IMG/VR virus record: IMGVR_UViG_3300044301_004401
Span: 1-36,883 of that record
Length of the DNA: 36,883 bases
Source of the DNA: a virus
Direction: 5' to 3' (one strand)
Shown here: in pieces, positions 6,645-13,973 of the stretch
Numbering within the stretch: position 1 is the stretch's first letter
How the letters are laid out: each line of letters begins with the position of its first letter
Translations under genes and position numbers: made by a program
The notes under the pieces: generated by a model
Databases searched by the model: none
What the model was told of the DNA's origin: nothing
The model's input: only the letters and a program-made list of their open reading frames with translations

Positions 6645-7502
6645 TTATACCTTTTCTGTTGCTGATGACGTTACTGTTTCTGTTTCTTCTGTTTCTGTTT
6701 CTTTTGTTTCAACTTCTTCTTCTTCTCCTGATTTTGTTTGGTCTTTTTGTTCTAAATCAGTTAATTTTTGTATAGCTATTTTAAAGAATGCATTTTTATC
6801 AAAATTTACTTGTTCTTTTGCTGATATTTGATCTATTAATGCTAATATTATTCTAGCCATATCACCAACATCTTTAACCATTTGATTTGCTTTAGTTGCT
6901 ATTGGTGCGGGTAATTCAAAGTCAACAACTGCTTCTTCAAGTGATTCTTCTACATTAGATTTTACAACATGAGCTCTTGTAAAATAAGTAATAGTATTTC
7001 CAATTTGATCTAATAATTTAGCATCACCTAATTTTTCAGCTGTTTGTTGAGCTTTGGTTAGTAAACCTTGAATTAATTCAACATTTTTATTTACTTCACC
7101 AGGCATTTTAACATCGATATTTGTTTCTGCTTCTGATGATTCATCATCAACTGCTACAGATTCATCATCTGTTACATCAATGTCTGTTTCTGTGTCAACA
7201 TCAACGTTTTCAGTATCTTTAACATCAACATTTTCAGTATCTTCTACTTCTTCGTCTTCTTGTACTGTTGACTTTCCTACTTTTTTAGGGTCTAAATCTA
7301 AAGTGCCTCCTTTTGTTGGATTATTATTATATTTCCAAGACACAGCATCAGATTCTTTTAGTATTTTTTCTTTAATTTTTTTCTTTAATTCAGATATTGT
7401 TATCTTAGATGAAGACTTTTTAACTTCTTCTTTTAAAGACTCTTTTTCATTTTTTAAAAGAGGATTGTTTTTTAAATAATCTTTATAGTTAAATTCACTC
7501 AT
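6645..7502 (-). CDS. Acidic repeat-containing helical protein
   Basis: The 285-residue product starts with MSEFNYKDYLKNNPLLKN and a Lys-rich helix ISELKKKIKEKILKES (36-51), the same type of N-terminal element as in several neighbours. Residues 84-131 are a very acidic linker with tandem DTENVDV units and further Asp/Glu-Val-Asp repeats. Residues about 140-258 form a helical domain (KLLDQIGNTITYFTRAHVV is recognisable), and the last 28 residues are a disordered Glu/Thr tail. The layout, helix tag then acidic linker then helical domain then tail, suggests a scaffold- or core-like protein, but there is no direct evidence. A perfect late box lies 13 bases before the ATG, so this gene starts a late transcript that probably continues through 3118. 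Confidence 0.75.
   Translation of the reverse strand: MSEFNYKDYLKNNPLLKNEKESLKEEVKKSSSKITISELKKKIKEKILKESDAVSWKYNNNPTKGGTLDLDPKKVGKSTVQEDEEVEDTENVDVKDTENVDVDTETDIDVTDDESVAVDDESSEAETNIDVKMPGEVNKNVELIQGLLTKAQQTAEKLGDAKLLDQIGNTITYFTRAHVVKSNVEESLEEAVVDFELPAPIATKANQMVKDVGDMARIILALIDQISAKEQVNFDKNAFFKIAIQKLTDLEQKDQTKSGEEEEVETKETETEETETVTSSATEKV
6648..6731 (-). repeat. Second low-complexity Glu/Thr tract
   Basis: The plus strand again shows GTTTCTGTTTCTTCT units. They code the C-terminal tail of the 6645-7502 protein and closely resemble the tract at 5325-5426. The similarity may reflect shared use of a few codons, or gene conversion between the two tails. Confidence 0.6.
7110..7253 (-). repeat. Acidic tandem repeat (DTENVDV units)
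   Basis: This stretch codes residues 84-131 of the 6645-7502 protein. Two near-perfect copies of a 21-base unit coding DTENVDV are followed by looser Asp-Val-Asp copies. It is a flexible, strongly negative linker. Confidence 0.65.
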
Positions 7503-7515
7503 GATTGTATATTTT

Positions 7516-7523
7516 TATTTATA
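7516..7523 (-). promoter_or_regulatory. T4-type late promoter before the 6645-7502 gene
   Basis: Exact TATAAATA on the minus strand within CATATTTATAAATA. It ends 13 bases before the ATG at 7502. The expected start site leaves a leader of about eight A/T-rich bases with no Shine-Dalgarno sequence. A 6-bp hairpin overlapping the stop codon of the previous gene (7533-7548) lies ten bases upstream. Confidence 0.7.
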
Positions 7524-7532
7524 AATATGTTA

Positions 7533-7548
7533 AAATCTATTTAGATTT
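7533..7548 (-). other. Hairpin over the stop codon, upstream of late promoter
   Basis: AAATCT (7533-7538) pairs with AGATTT (7543-7548) around a 4-base loop. The TAG of the 7537-8184 gene lies in it. There is no U-run, so it is not a standard terminator. It might protect the 3' end or slow read-through into the late promoter that follows. A like arrangement occurs at 35699-35718. Confidence 0.4.
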
Positions 7549-8184
7549 AAGTTTTTCCATTATTTTTTTAATTAATTCTGTTCTTTTTTCACCAGGTATG
7601 CTTTTTAACCCACCCGGGGTTTTAAATGTTGTGTTTTCTGGGTCAATATTTCCTGTTTTATCATACCCACAAGTACCTTCTTCTAATTCAGGATGAAATT
7701 TTATATAAACTTCATTGGCATCAGGTTTAATAGATTCTCCATCAACTAATACTTCAGCGGGGTATACTTTAACATCATCACCATACCAGTAATTTATTTT
7801 ATATCCTCCTTCTTCTGTTAGTTCTACTATTAATCCTCTTTTATAATCTTTTTCTTCTGCTTGTAAAACAACTTTTTTACCTCTAGGAAGAATTAATTCA
7901 GCTTGAGATACTCTATTATCATTTTCTCCTTCTTCTGCTTCGTTTAAATTATGTTTTTTTGTCCATGCAATAATTTCATCTTCAAAATCTGAGGGGATAT
8001 TTCCAAAGGTTCTTATATCAAATGGGGTATAATCATTACTTAAATTACCATATAAGTAATCTTCTATTTTTTTTTCAGCATCATCGGGATCTTTAATGTA
8101 TGATAACATCATATCCATTAACTCATCTTCTTGATTAGGAGTTATTTTATTTTCTTTTAGTAATTTAGTTGATGAAAATTTCAT
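7537..8184 (-). CDS. Phage protein with LNEA site and beta-rich C-terminal domain
   Basis: The 215-residue product starts MKFSSTKLLKENKITPNQED, a short basic helix tag. Residues 20-80 are helical, and L80-N-E82|A83 is a clear (L/I)-x-E|A site. After it, a beta-rich domain begins (about 92-150: ELILPRGKKVVL, GLIVELTEEGGYKINYWYG, VKVYPAEVLVDG) that looks like a small SH3- or KOW-like barrel. The C-terminus is another short Lys-rich helix. The position of the LNEA site exactly at the boundary between helical leader and beta domain would fit removal of a propeptide, but that is inference. Function is unknown. The next gene upstream ends five bases before its ATG. Confidence 0.7.
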   Translation of the reverse strand: MKFSSTKLLKENKITPNQEDELMDMMLSYIKDPDDAEKKIEDYLYGNLSNDYTPFDIRTFGNIPSDFEDEIIAWTKKHNLNEAEEGENDNRVSQAELILPRGKKVVLQAEEKDYKRGLIVELTEEGGYKINYWYGDDVKVYPAEVLVDGESIKPDANEVYIKFHPELEEGTCGYDKTGNIDPENTTFKTPGGLKSIPGEKRTELIKKIMEKLKSK

Positions 8185-8189
8185 ATTTT

Positions 8190-8825
8190 TTAATTAGTAG
8201 TACCCCAACTTTTTAATGTAGCTGCTTTACCATCAATATATTCTTGTTTATCTTTAGTAAATTTATCACCTACAATTTTAACACCTCCACTTCGTATATT
8301 AACTCTACCCATCCAATCTTTACCTTCAGGGTCTATAATTACTTCTTCTTTTCCATATCCCATTTTAACCATATCTTCTAACCACATATCAAAGCTACGC
8401 TCATTGCTGACGACTCTATCAGCGTCAGTTGGTGTTTCTAAATGAAGTTCATCCCATTCTTCTCCAAATCCAGGCAGTGCTCTTAATATAAAATCCCAAC
8501 TTAATTGATTTAATTGGTGTTTACTACTTTCATTTAAGTTTTTTTTTTCATTTATGCCTATATTACTTAATTCATTATATAAATCTTCTTCTTCATCTGG
8601 GCCTAAAAATTCTCTAAATTCTTTAGCATGTTTTCTTGCTATTTCAGCAGATTTTTGTTCATCATTTTTGATGTAAAATGACTCTAATGCATCTAATATT
8701 TCACCATATGAATACATATCTGCTATATTTGAGATACTATTAACTAACTTATAATTATCTTCTTTGATATTTCCTTCTTTTAAATATCTACTTTTATTCC
8801 ATTTATGTATATTAAAATCACTCAT
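8190..8825 (-). CDS. Phage protein with YLKEG N-terminal tag
   Basis: The 211-residue product begins MSDFNIHKWNKSRYLKEG; L15-K-E17|G18 fits the same cleavage-like pattern as in the neighbours. Residues about 25-100 are helical and acidic. The second half (about 107-211) contains LSWDFILRALPGF and a W-x-x-D-M-V-K-M-G-Y-G segment, then a small beta stretch (RVNIRSGGVKIVG). No enzyme motif is apparent and I do not recognise the family. A variant late promoter (TATAAAAT within ATATTTATAA) ends 12 bases before the ATG. It would start a transcript covering this gene and the one that follows at 7537-8184. Confidence 0.7.
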   Translation of the reverse strand: MSDFNIHKWNKSRYLKEGNIKEDNYKLVNSISNIADMYSYGEILDALESFYIKNDEQKSAEIARKHAKEFREFLGPDEEEDLYNELSNIGINEKKNLNESSKHQLNQLSWDFILRALPGFGEEWDELHLETPTDADRVVSNERSFDMWLEDMVKMGYGKEEVIIDPEGKDWMGRVNIRSGGVKIVGDKFTKDKQEYIDGKAATLKSWGTTN

Positions 8826-8837
8826 AATTATAGTTAT

Positions 8838-8845
8838 ATTTTATA
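8838..8845 (-). promoter_or_regulatory. Variant late promoter before the 8190-8825 gene
   Basis: Minus strand TATAAAAT inside ATATATTTATAAAATA. It keeps the ATATTTATAA core shared by the seven sites, but the last two bases of the T4 box are exchanged. The box ends 12 bases before the ATG at 8825. It lies in the 35-base gap after the 8861-9436 gene. Confidence 0.5.
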
Positions 8846-8860
8846 AATATATATTTTTCT

Positions 8861-9436
8861 TTATTTCTTTAAATTTTCTAAATATTTTATTGTTTTTTCT
8901 AAACTTTCTAAAGCTCTAGATTTATTTATTCCACCTTTCCAATTTTCTACATCACCTTGTTCAGTAATAAATGATTTATTTGTTTCATTATTTAATTGAT
9001 CTTCAAACCAATTTTTAAATTCATTTATAAAAGCATTTAATTCTCCATTATGTATATTTTTTTCATATTCTTCCCAAACGCCCCTTTGCTTTAATTCAGA
9101 TTCAAAATATAAATAACATTCATAACATGTTTTATGAACTCTAAAAAAATCAGGATCAAATTTATGTTTCATTAACTTATTACAACTAGGACAAAATAAA
9201 GGTGTTCTTACCATTTTTTTTACTTTATCATATTTAGTAATGTTTTGTTTTAATCCATTTTTAATAGTCCATTTTCTACCATCTTCTTCCCAAATATCTC
9301 CTTCTTTGTGGAATTCATTTTTTTTAGAATAACCTACTCCTTTAATAGTACGTTCGTTAGTTTTTCCTGATAGAATATTACGAGCACGTTTAACATCTCT
9401 TTTTGACCATTCTTTTTTTAAAATATTTTCTTTCAT
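8861..9436 (-). CDS. Zinc-ribbon protein of marine T4-like phages
   Basis: The 191-residue product has a basic N-terminus. A W-E-E-D-G-R-K-W-T-I-K-N-G segment (about 49-61) is followed by two CxxC pairs, C82-P-S-C85 and C104-Y-E-C107, about 18 residues apart. These are the expected four ligands of one zinc ribbon. The combination of the WTIKNG segment and the ribbon occurs, as far as I recall, in unnamed proteins of several marine T4-like phages. The C-terminal half (about 108-191) is helical and rich in Glu and Asn. Zinc ribbons of this type usually bind nucleic acid or partner proteins, so a DNA- or RNA-related role is likely but not shown. Its ATG overlaps the TGA of the fusion enzyme gene upstream (ATGA), which makes translational coupling probable. 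Confidence 0.75.
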   Translation of the reverse strand: MKENILKKEWSKRDVKRARNILSGKTNERTIKGVGYSKKNEFHKEGDIWEEDGRKWTIKNGLKQNITKYDKVKKMVRTPLFCPSCNKLMKHKFDPDFFRVHKTCYECYLYFESELKQRGVWEEYEKNIHNGELNAFINEFKNWFEDQLNNETNKSFITEQGDVENWKGGINKSRALESLEKTIKYLENLKK

Positions 9437-11439
9437 AAACCTAATTCTTTTAATTGAGCAATAGTTGAAGCTACACTAGTATGTAAAATTCCTATTCCAC
9501 CTGCTTCTTTCCATTGATTGATGTTTTTTTCTCTATCATCAATTAATATTGAATTTTCATTAGCATAATTTTTTTTATTATTAGCAAAAGCTAAAATTAA
9601 TTTAACACCCGGTAAATTACGTTTTGCCCATACTCTTTTTCCTAATCTAGATTCATTATTACGTGAGGGAGCTGATAGTAATATGGGATTGTATTTTTTA
9701 ATGTAATCCCAATATTCTTGGCTTCCTGGCATCCATTCAATTCCTGTCCAAAATCTAACTCCTACTTCGTCATCAATTAATTCCCAAAATTTTTCTAAAC
9801 CAAATTTATCTACATAATCTGATGGTGGTATTCCATCTGAGAATTGTTTAAATCTAGTATCAAAATCAGCTATTACACCATCCATATCAGAATATATAGT
9901 ATATTTTTCATCTTCTGTTATAGGTTTATAACCTGATCCATAGGGAGCCGCTTTACCATCATGGTTAGGTAAATCAATAGTTTCTTCTAAACCTTTAGCT
10001 AATTCTAAAGCATAAGCATTTAGTCCAAATGGATCCTTTTTTGTTTTTTCGACTTTAATAGGAATTAATGAACCTCCTTCTTCTATGTCAGTAGTAATTT
10101 CACCATCAATAGAATCTGTCCAATTTCTAAAAATCATATTCCCTTCTTGATATGCTTCTCTTTCTATTGCATCTAATTCATCATCTTCATTAGTATTTGT
10201 AGTCATTATATCACCTAATCTATCTTCTAAATTTTGTATGTGATGAATCATTTCATGAGAAAATGATCTTACTATATCTTTTGGATGTCTACCTTCAGTA
10301 TATAATACTATAGTTTTAGTTTCAGGGTTATAATATGCAGTTTTTCCGAAAAAATTTTTAGCATTTGATTTTTCACTATGATAAAATATTACTTTAGGTA
10401 GGGGTAAAATATTTAAACCCATTTTTATCATATGTTTAGTTAAATCTTTTATTTTTCCTTTATAATCTATATAATCTGAATATGTTGCATTTTCTTCTAA
10501 AGGGATAACTGGATTAGATGTTTGAAAATCTTGTTTCCTCATTATAGTTTTTGCAGTCATATCTATTCCATTTTGATCTACATCAATTACAAAAGGAATA
10601 TTAATATTTTTATTAAAATCTTTTACAACAGCTTCTAAATCATCTTCAGTTTTTGATAAAGGTTTACCGTGTTTTTTATATAATTTTTTAAATATACCTA
10701 TTAATTCAGCTACTGATATTGGTTTTTTATTTCTAATGTCATTTAATCTATCAAAAAAATGTTTTGTAAAATCGATGTCAATTCCTAATTTATTAAATAA
10801 ACCATCAGCATATGATTCAATTGAATCTAATTGATTTTTAGTAATATTTTCATTTATTAATTTTGTAGATGCTATATTATATACTTCTTCTTTATCTTCA
10901 TCACTTAATTCATGAGGTAAAAAATTTTTAAACTCATCAGAATCTAATGTTAAAGCTTTTCTAGCATTTCTAGCTCTCATATTTGAGTCTGATGTTGTTA
11001 TAGTTTTTAAATTTAAATTTGGGTATTTATCTGGGTTTGTTATTAATGGGGCTGATCTTGTTTTTATATCATATTCATCATCTTCCTCTCCTTCTCTTTT
11101 TCCTATAACCCAATAAAATTCTAATTCAGGATCATTTTTAGGAGCTCTATAAATATCTCCAATTGGATTTTTAGCTGGTATAATTTTTACTTTTTGAGGT
11201 AAATAATTTTTATAAATGTCCCAAATTAATAAAGATTCTGTTTGATCTATTCCATCTCTTTCTAATCCTCCAACAAAAATTCGGAATTCATCAATTTCAG
11301 GGTATTCAGCTAAAGCTTGTTTAACAACATTAAAGTGTCCTCTTATGGGGGGTTTAAAACCACCTCCATAAAGAGCAACTACTTTAGTATCATCTACTTC
11401 CATTAATCCTCTTACTAATTCTTTTGTTAGTTCATTCAT
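9433..11439 (-). CDS. Nucleotidyltransferase / zincin-like / HAD phosphatase fusion
   Basis: The 668-residue product joins at least three enzyme-like parts. Residues about 17-190 are a cytidylyltransferase-type Rossmann domain: YGGGFKPPIRGHF (24-36) is the nucleotide-binding loop, with SDSNMRARNARKAL (150-163) as the usual second motif. Residue I32 stands where the first His of HxGH is expected. Residues about 200-310 hold a helical segment of unknown role that I believe recurs in marine phages. Residues about 330-440 contain H395-E-M-I-H399, a zincin HExxH motif, with E428 as a possible third ligand. Residues about 510-668 are a HAD-type 5' nucleotidase/phosphatase: D518-M-D520-G-V-I-A-D, S589 and D634-D635. 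It overlaps the kinase gene upstream and the zinc-ribbon gene downstream by four bases each. NAD or nucleotide metabolism, or modification of a target, are possible; the substrate is unknown. Confidence 0.8.
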   Translation of the reverse strand: MNELTKELVRGLMEVDDTKVVALYGGGFKPPIRGHFNVVKQALAEYPEIDEFRIFVGGLERDGIDQTESLLIWDIYKNYLPQKVKIIPAKNPIGDIYRAPKNDPELEFYWVIGKREGEEDDEYDIKTRSAPLITNPDKYPNLNLKTITTSDSNMRARNARKALTLDSDEFKNFLPHELSDEDKEEVYNIASTKLINENITKNQLDSIESYADGLFNKLGIDIDFTKHFFDRLNDIRNKKPISVAELIGIFKKLYKKHGKPLSKTEDDLEAVVKDFNKNINIPFVIDVDQNGIDMTAKTIMRKQDFQTSNPVIPLEENATYSDYIDYKGKIKDLTKHMIKMGLNILPLPKVIFYHSEKSNAKNFFGKTAYYNPETKTIVLYTEGRHPKDIVRSFSHEMIHHIQNLEDRLGDIMTTNTNEDDELDAIEREAYQEGNMIFRNWTDSIDGEITTDIEEGGSLIPIKVEKTKKDPFGLNAYALELAKGLEETIDLPNHDGKAAPYGSGYKPITEDEKYTIYSDMDGVIADFDTRFKQFSDGIPPSDYVDKFGLEKFWELIDDEVGVRFWTGIEWMPGSQEYWDYIKKYNPILLSAPSRNNESRLGKRVWAKRNLPGVKLILAFANNKKNYANENSILIDDREKNINQWKEAGGIGILHTSVASTIAQLKELGL

Positions 11440-12236
11440 CTAGTTAAAAATGTCTTTATTTTTGATTGTGCTTCTTCCCTTGATACTGATGTGTTTATAA
11501 TATCTTTTACCCCTTCGTCAGATAATAATAATTTTAAATCTGCTTCTAATTCTGCTTTTGATTTAGCAGATCTTGCTTTAGCTTTTTCATCTTTAGGTTT
11601 TGTATTTTGAGGTTTAAAAGGATCTAAATAGGTTTTTATTATATCTTCTAAATTATCCATTTTTTCATCTTCTAAAGTATTAGCAACTGAAACAAAATTA
11701 TTACCAAATAATTCTTTATAAGGACTATGATTTTTAGTTACTGAATTCCATGTACGCATTACTATAGCTGGGGCTAAACTTCTATCTTTACCACCTGATT
11801 TTTCAAATCTATCTTGATTTTGTTTTAATGAACGCTCTAAATCAGTATAAACATAAAGCATAAATACATTATATCCTGCTTCTTCTAATTCATTTTTTAA
11901 TTTAACAGTTTGATTATATGAAGCGCCTGTGCCATCTAATATGAATGATTCTTTATTTTCAATTGTAGAAGCAACATTACCTTTAAATTCTTTATTAGCT
12001 GCTGCCATTGCTTTGGCTGATAGACTTCTTTCTTCAGGTGAAGATTTTTTTAAATTTAAAGATACATTTGCATTTTTTAAATTTTGAATATAAATATCAT
12101 CTATATTTAATATTTTTAATCCTCCTAAATCTAATCCTTTTAAAATATAACCTTTACCAGCACCGGGTGCTCCTGCTAAAATTATAGCTTTTGGTCCACT
12201 TTCTACTTCACTTAATAATTGGGTTAAACTTATCAT
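11436..12236 (-). CDS. Zeta-toxin-like / polynucleotide-kinase-like P-loop kinase
   Basis: The 266-residue product starts with a short amphipathic segment MISLTQLLSEVE. A Walker A motif follows, LAGAPGAGKG (20-29), then NIDD (44-47) and D101-G-T-G104. A late arginine-containing lid region lies near 135-165 (DRFEKSGGKDR). This order fits the zeta-toxin/AAA_33 kinase group, whose members phosphorylate small molecules, sugar nucleotides or polynucleotide ends. The C-terminal 60 residues are a Lys/Glu-rich helix extension not needed for the kinase fold. The gene is directly followed, with overlap, by the fusion enzyme that carries a HAD phosphatase. T4 Pnk joins exactly these two activities in one chain, so a kinase/phosphatase pair for RNA or DNA ends is one reading; nucleotide salvage is another. 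A variant late box precedes it. Confidence 0.75.
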   Translation of the reverse strand: MISLTQLLSEVESGPKAIILAGAPGAGKGYILKGLDLGGLKILNIDDIYIQNLKNANVSLNLKKSSPEERSLSAKAMAAANKEFKGNVASTIENKESFILDGTGASYNQTVKLKNELEEAGYNVFMLYVYTDLERSLKQNQDRFEKSGGKDRSLAPAIVMRTWNSVTKNHSPYKELFGNNFVSVANTLEDEKMDNLEDIIKTYLDPFKPQNTKPKDEKAKARSAKSKAELEADLKLLLSDEGVKDIINTSVSREEAQSKIKTFLTR

Positions 12237-12245
12237 AATACAATT

Positions 12246-12253
12246 TTGTTATA
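12246..12253 (-). promoter_or_regulatory. Variant late promoter before the kinase gene
   Basis: Minus strand GATATTTATAACAA. The ATATTTATAA core is intact, but the last part of the T4 box deviates (TATAACAA). It ends nine bases before the ATG at 12236 and overlaps the TGA region of the nuclease gene (12258). It is a weaker candidate than the four exact boxes. Confidence 0.4.
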
Positions 12254-12257
12254 AATA

Positions 12258-13031
12258 TCATAAATTTCTTTTAGCTGACGTTCTAAACTCTGTGAATGAT
12301 GGAGAATGTCTTGGATTTTCTAAATCAAATAATTTTTTAACTGTGTTAAAAATATCAATATTTTCTTCTTGTGTTCTTTTTGATTCATATACTTCCCATC
12401 CTTTACCTTGTATCATTCCTTCTTTGGGTTTTCTTTTAGAAGATTTTAACCAAAGTATACCATACCTATCTGCTTTTTTACCATAACATTCTTCATAACA
12501 TTTACCATAAACTGCTGTTTGTAATTCATATGTTGTTTGTAAATGGTTAGATGTTTTAAAATCTATAATCCACAATTCACCATCTATTTCACATATCATA
12601 TCACAAGTACCTGCTACTTTTAATTCATCTGAAAATATATGTACTTCTGTTTCTATTAATGTTGGGTTATGTGTTTCCCAAAAGTCAACAAATCTTAAAA
12701 ACATTTGCCAAATATCAGGATTATATTGAGGATTACCCGATTCTGTTAGGAACTTTAATTCTTTACCATTTAAATAATCTTCACACATTTCATGTACTAA
12801 AGTACCTTCTTCTCCTGCTTTTTTAACAATCCAATCGGCTGAGTATCCTACTTTTTTTAACCAATCTTGGAAATGTTTTCCTTTAGGATAATAACTTAAA
12901 ACATAAGTTATAGATGGATAATATTTACCATTTCTTCTATAATATCTAGAATCTGGTAGCGTTATTTGTTTTGAATCTTCACTTATTTCTAAAATTCTAT
13001 TGTAAGATTTTTTTATATTGGGTTTTTTCAT
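12258..13031 (-). CDS. PD-(D/E)XK nuclease, RecB/Cas4-like
   Basis: The 257-residue protein shows the full core of the RecB-type nuclease family: H80 in a G-T-L-V-H-E helix, E129 on a following strand (ETEVHIF), D144 in GTCDMI, D157-F-K159 in the strand IIDFKTS, and Q171 in the helix YELQTAVYG. The last motif is the Q-x-x-x-Y signature of RecB and Cas4 nucleases. These enzymes cut or resect DNA ends with a metal ion. Unlike Cas4, I see no cysteine cluster for an iron-sulphur centre. It overlaps the primase gene (ATGA), so a role in replication or recombination of phage DNA is likely; degradation of host DNA is the alternative. No special regulation is visible apart from coupling to the primase. 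Confidence 0.85.
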   Translation of the reverse strand: MKKPNIKKSYNRILEISEDSKQITLPDSRYYRRNGKYYPSITYVLSYYPKGKHFQDWLKKVGYSADWIVKKAGEEGTLVHEMCEDYLNGKELKFLTESGNPQYNPDIWQMFLRFVDFWETHNPTLIETEVHIFSDELKVAGTCDMICEIDGELWIIDFKTSNHLQTTYELQTAVYGKCYEECYGKKADRYGILWLKSSKRKPKEGMIQGKGWEVYESKRTQEENIDIFNTVKKLFDLENPRHSPSFTEFRTSAKRNL

Positions 13032-13954
13032 GCTAACATTATTTTCTTTTCCATTAAATTTGAATATGTTAATGGAAGAGTATTTTGAATTAAATTAGTA
13101 AATTGTTCAAAACCCATTTCTGAGGGATCCTTATCTTTTAATTCAACAAGATAAACTTCTTTTCCTTCATCTATAAATTTTTTACAAAAATCTAACGATT
13201 GTTTTTGTGCATCTTTATCTAATGCAATATATATTTTTTTAATAGTTGATGTTACTATTTTTTTCATTAAAGTAGATTGTATATTTTTACCTAATAAGGG
13301 AATAGCATTACGTTTAATAGCAATGGCATCAAACATTCCTTCACAAATAACTAAAGGTAAATTCCAATTAATTAAATGTTCATTAGGTATAATATCTCTA
13401 CTTGCTTCTGGGTTTCTGTATTTTACATATGGGTCTTTTTCAAATGAACGACCTGTAAAGTAATTTAAATTACCTTTACTGTCATAAGATGGTATTATAA
13501 TCATTTTAGCATATCTTCCATTTTCACAATAACCTATATTATATTTTTCAATATCATCTTTAGTTATGCCTCTATTTTTTAAATAAACCAAAGCATGTTT
13601 AGTAATAATGTCTTTTGATTCTAATAATGATTTATATTCTTTTGGTAAATTTAATGATTTTTTTACTACAATATTTTCAACCTCATAATCAGTTTTTGAT
13701 AATGATTTTAATTCTTGAAATTTTTCTGGGGATGCTCCTACTTTTTTAAATAAAGTTGAAAGGCGATTGCCTTTAGTATTACAAACCCAACAATGCCAAG
13801 GATTTAATCCTTTTTTATTTTCAGTAAAATTTACTTCTAATTTAGGTTTGTGGTGATTACAAAAAGGACAATTATAAGCTTGATTTCCTCTTGCTGTTCT
13901 TTTTCCAGTACCTAACACAGATGTTGTTAAATTTGCAAGTAGTTCATTAACCAT
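13028..13954 (-). CDS. 61: DNA primase, T4 gp61-like
   Basis: From the ATG at 13954 the product has 308 residues. It carries an N-terminal CHC2-type zinc finger (C29-P-F-C32 ... C55-W-V-C58) and a TOPRIM domain with E205-G in VICEGMFDA and D246-x-D248 in IALDKD, the metal-binding pair. This is the plan of T4 primase gp61 (342 residues), which makes RNA primers on the lagging strand together with the gp41 helicase. A longer reading begins with a GTG at 13996, but it would overlap the previous gene by 23 bases, while the ATG leaves 19 bases and falls just before the conserved part, so I prefer the ATG. No helicase gene is seen in the window. The nuclease gene that follows overlaps by four bases. 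Confidence 0.88.
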   Translation of the reverse strand: MVNELLANLTTSVLGTGKRTARGNQAYNCPFCNHHKPKLEVNFTENKKGLNPWHCWVCNTKGNRLSTLFKKVGASPEKFQELKSLSKTDYEVENIVVKKSLNLPKEYKSLLESKDIITKHALVYLKNRGITKDDIEKYNIGYCENGRYAKMIIIPSYDSKGNLNYFTGRSFEKDPYVKYRNPEASRDIIPNEHLINWNLPLVICEGMFDAIAIKRNAIPLLGKNIQSTLMKKIVTSTIKKIYIALDKDAQKQSLDFCKKFIDEGKEVYLVELKDKDPSEMGFEQFTNLIQNTLPLTYSNLMEKKIMLA

Positions 13955-13973
13955 AAATATTAATGTATGAAGA

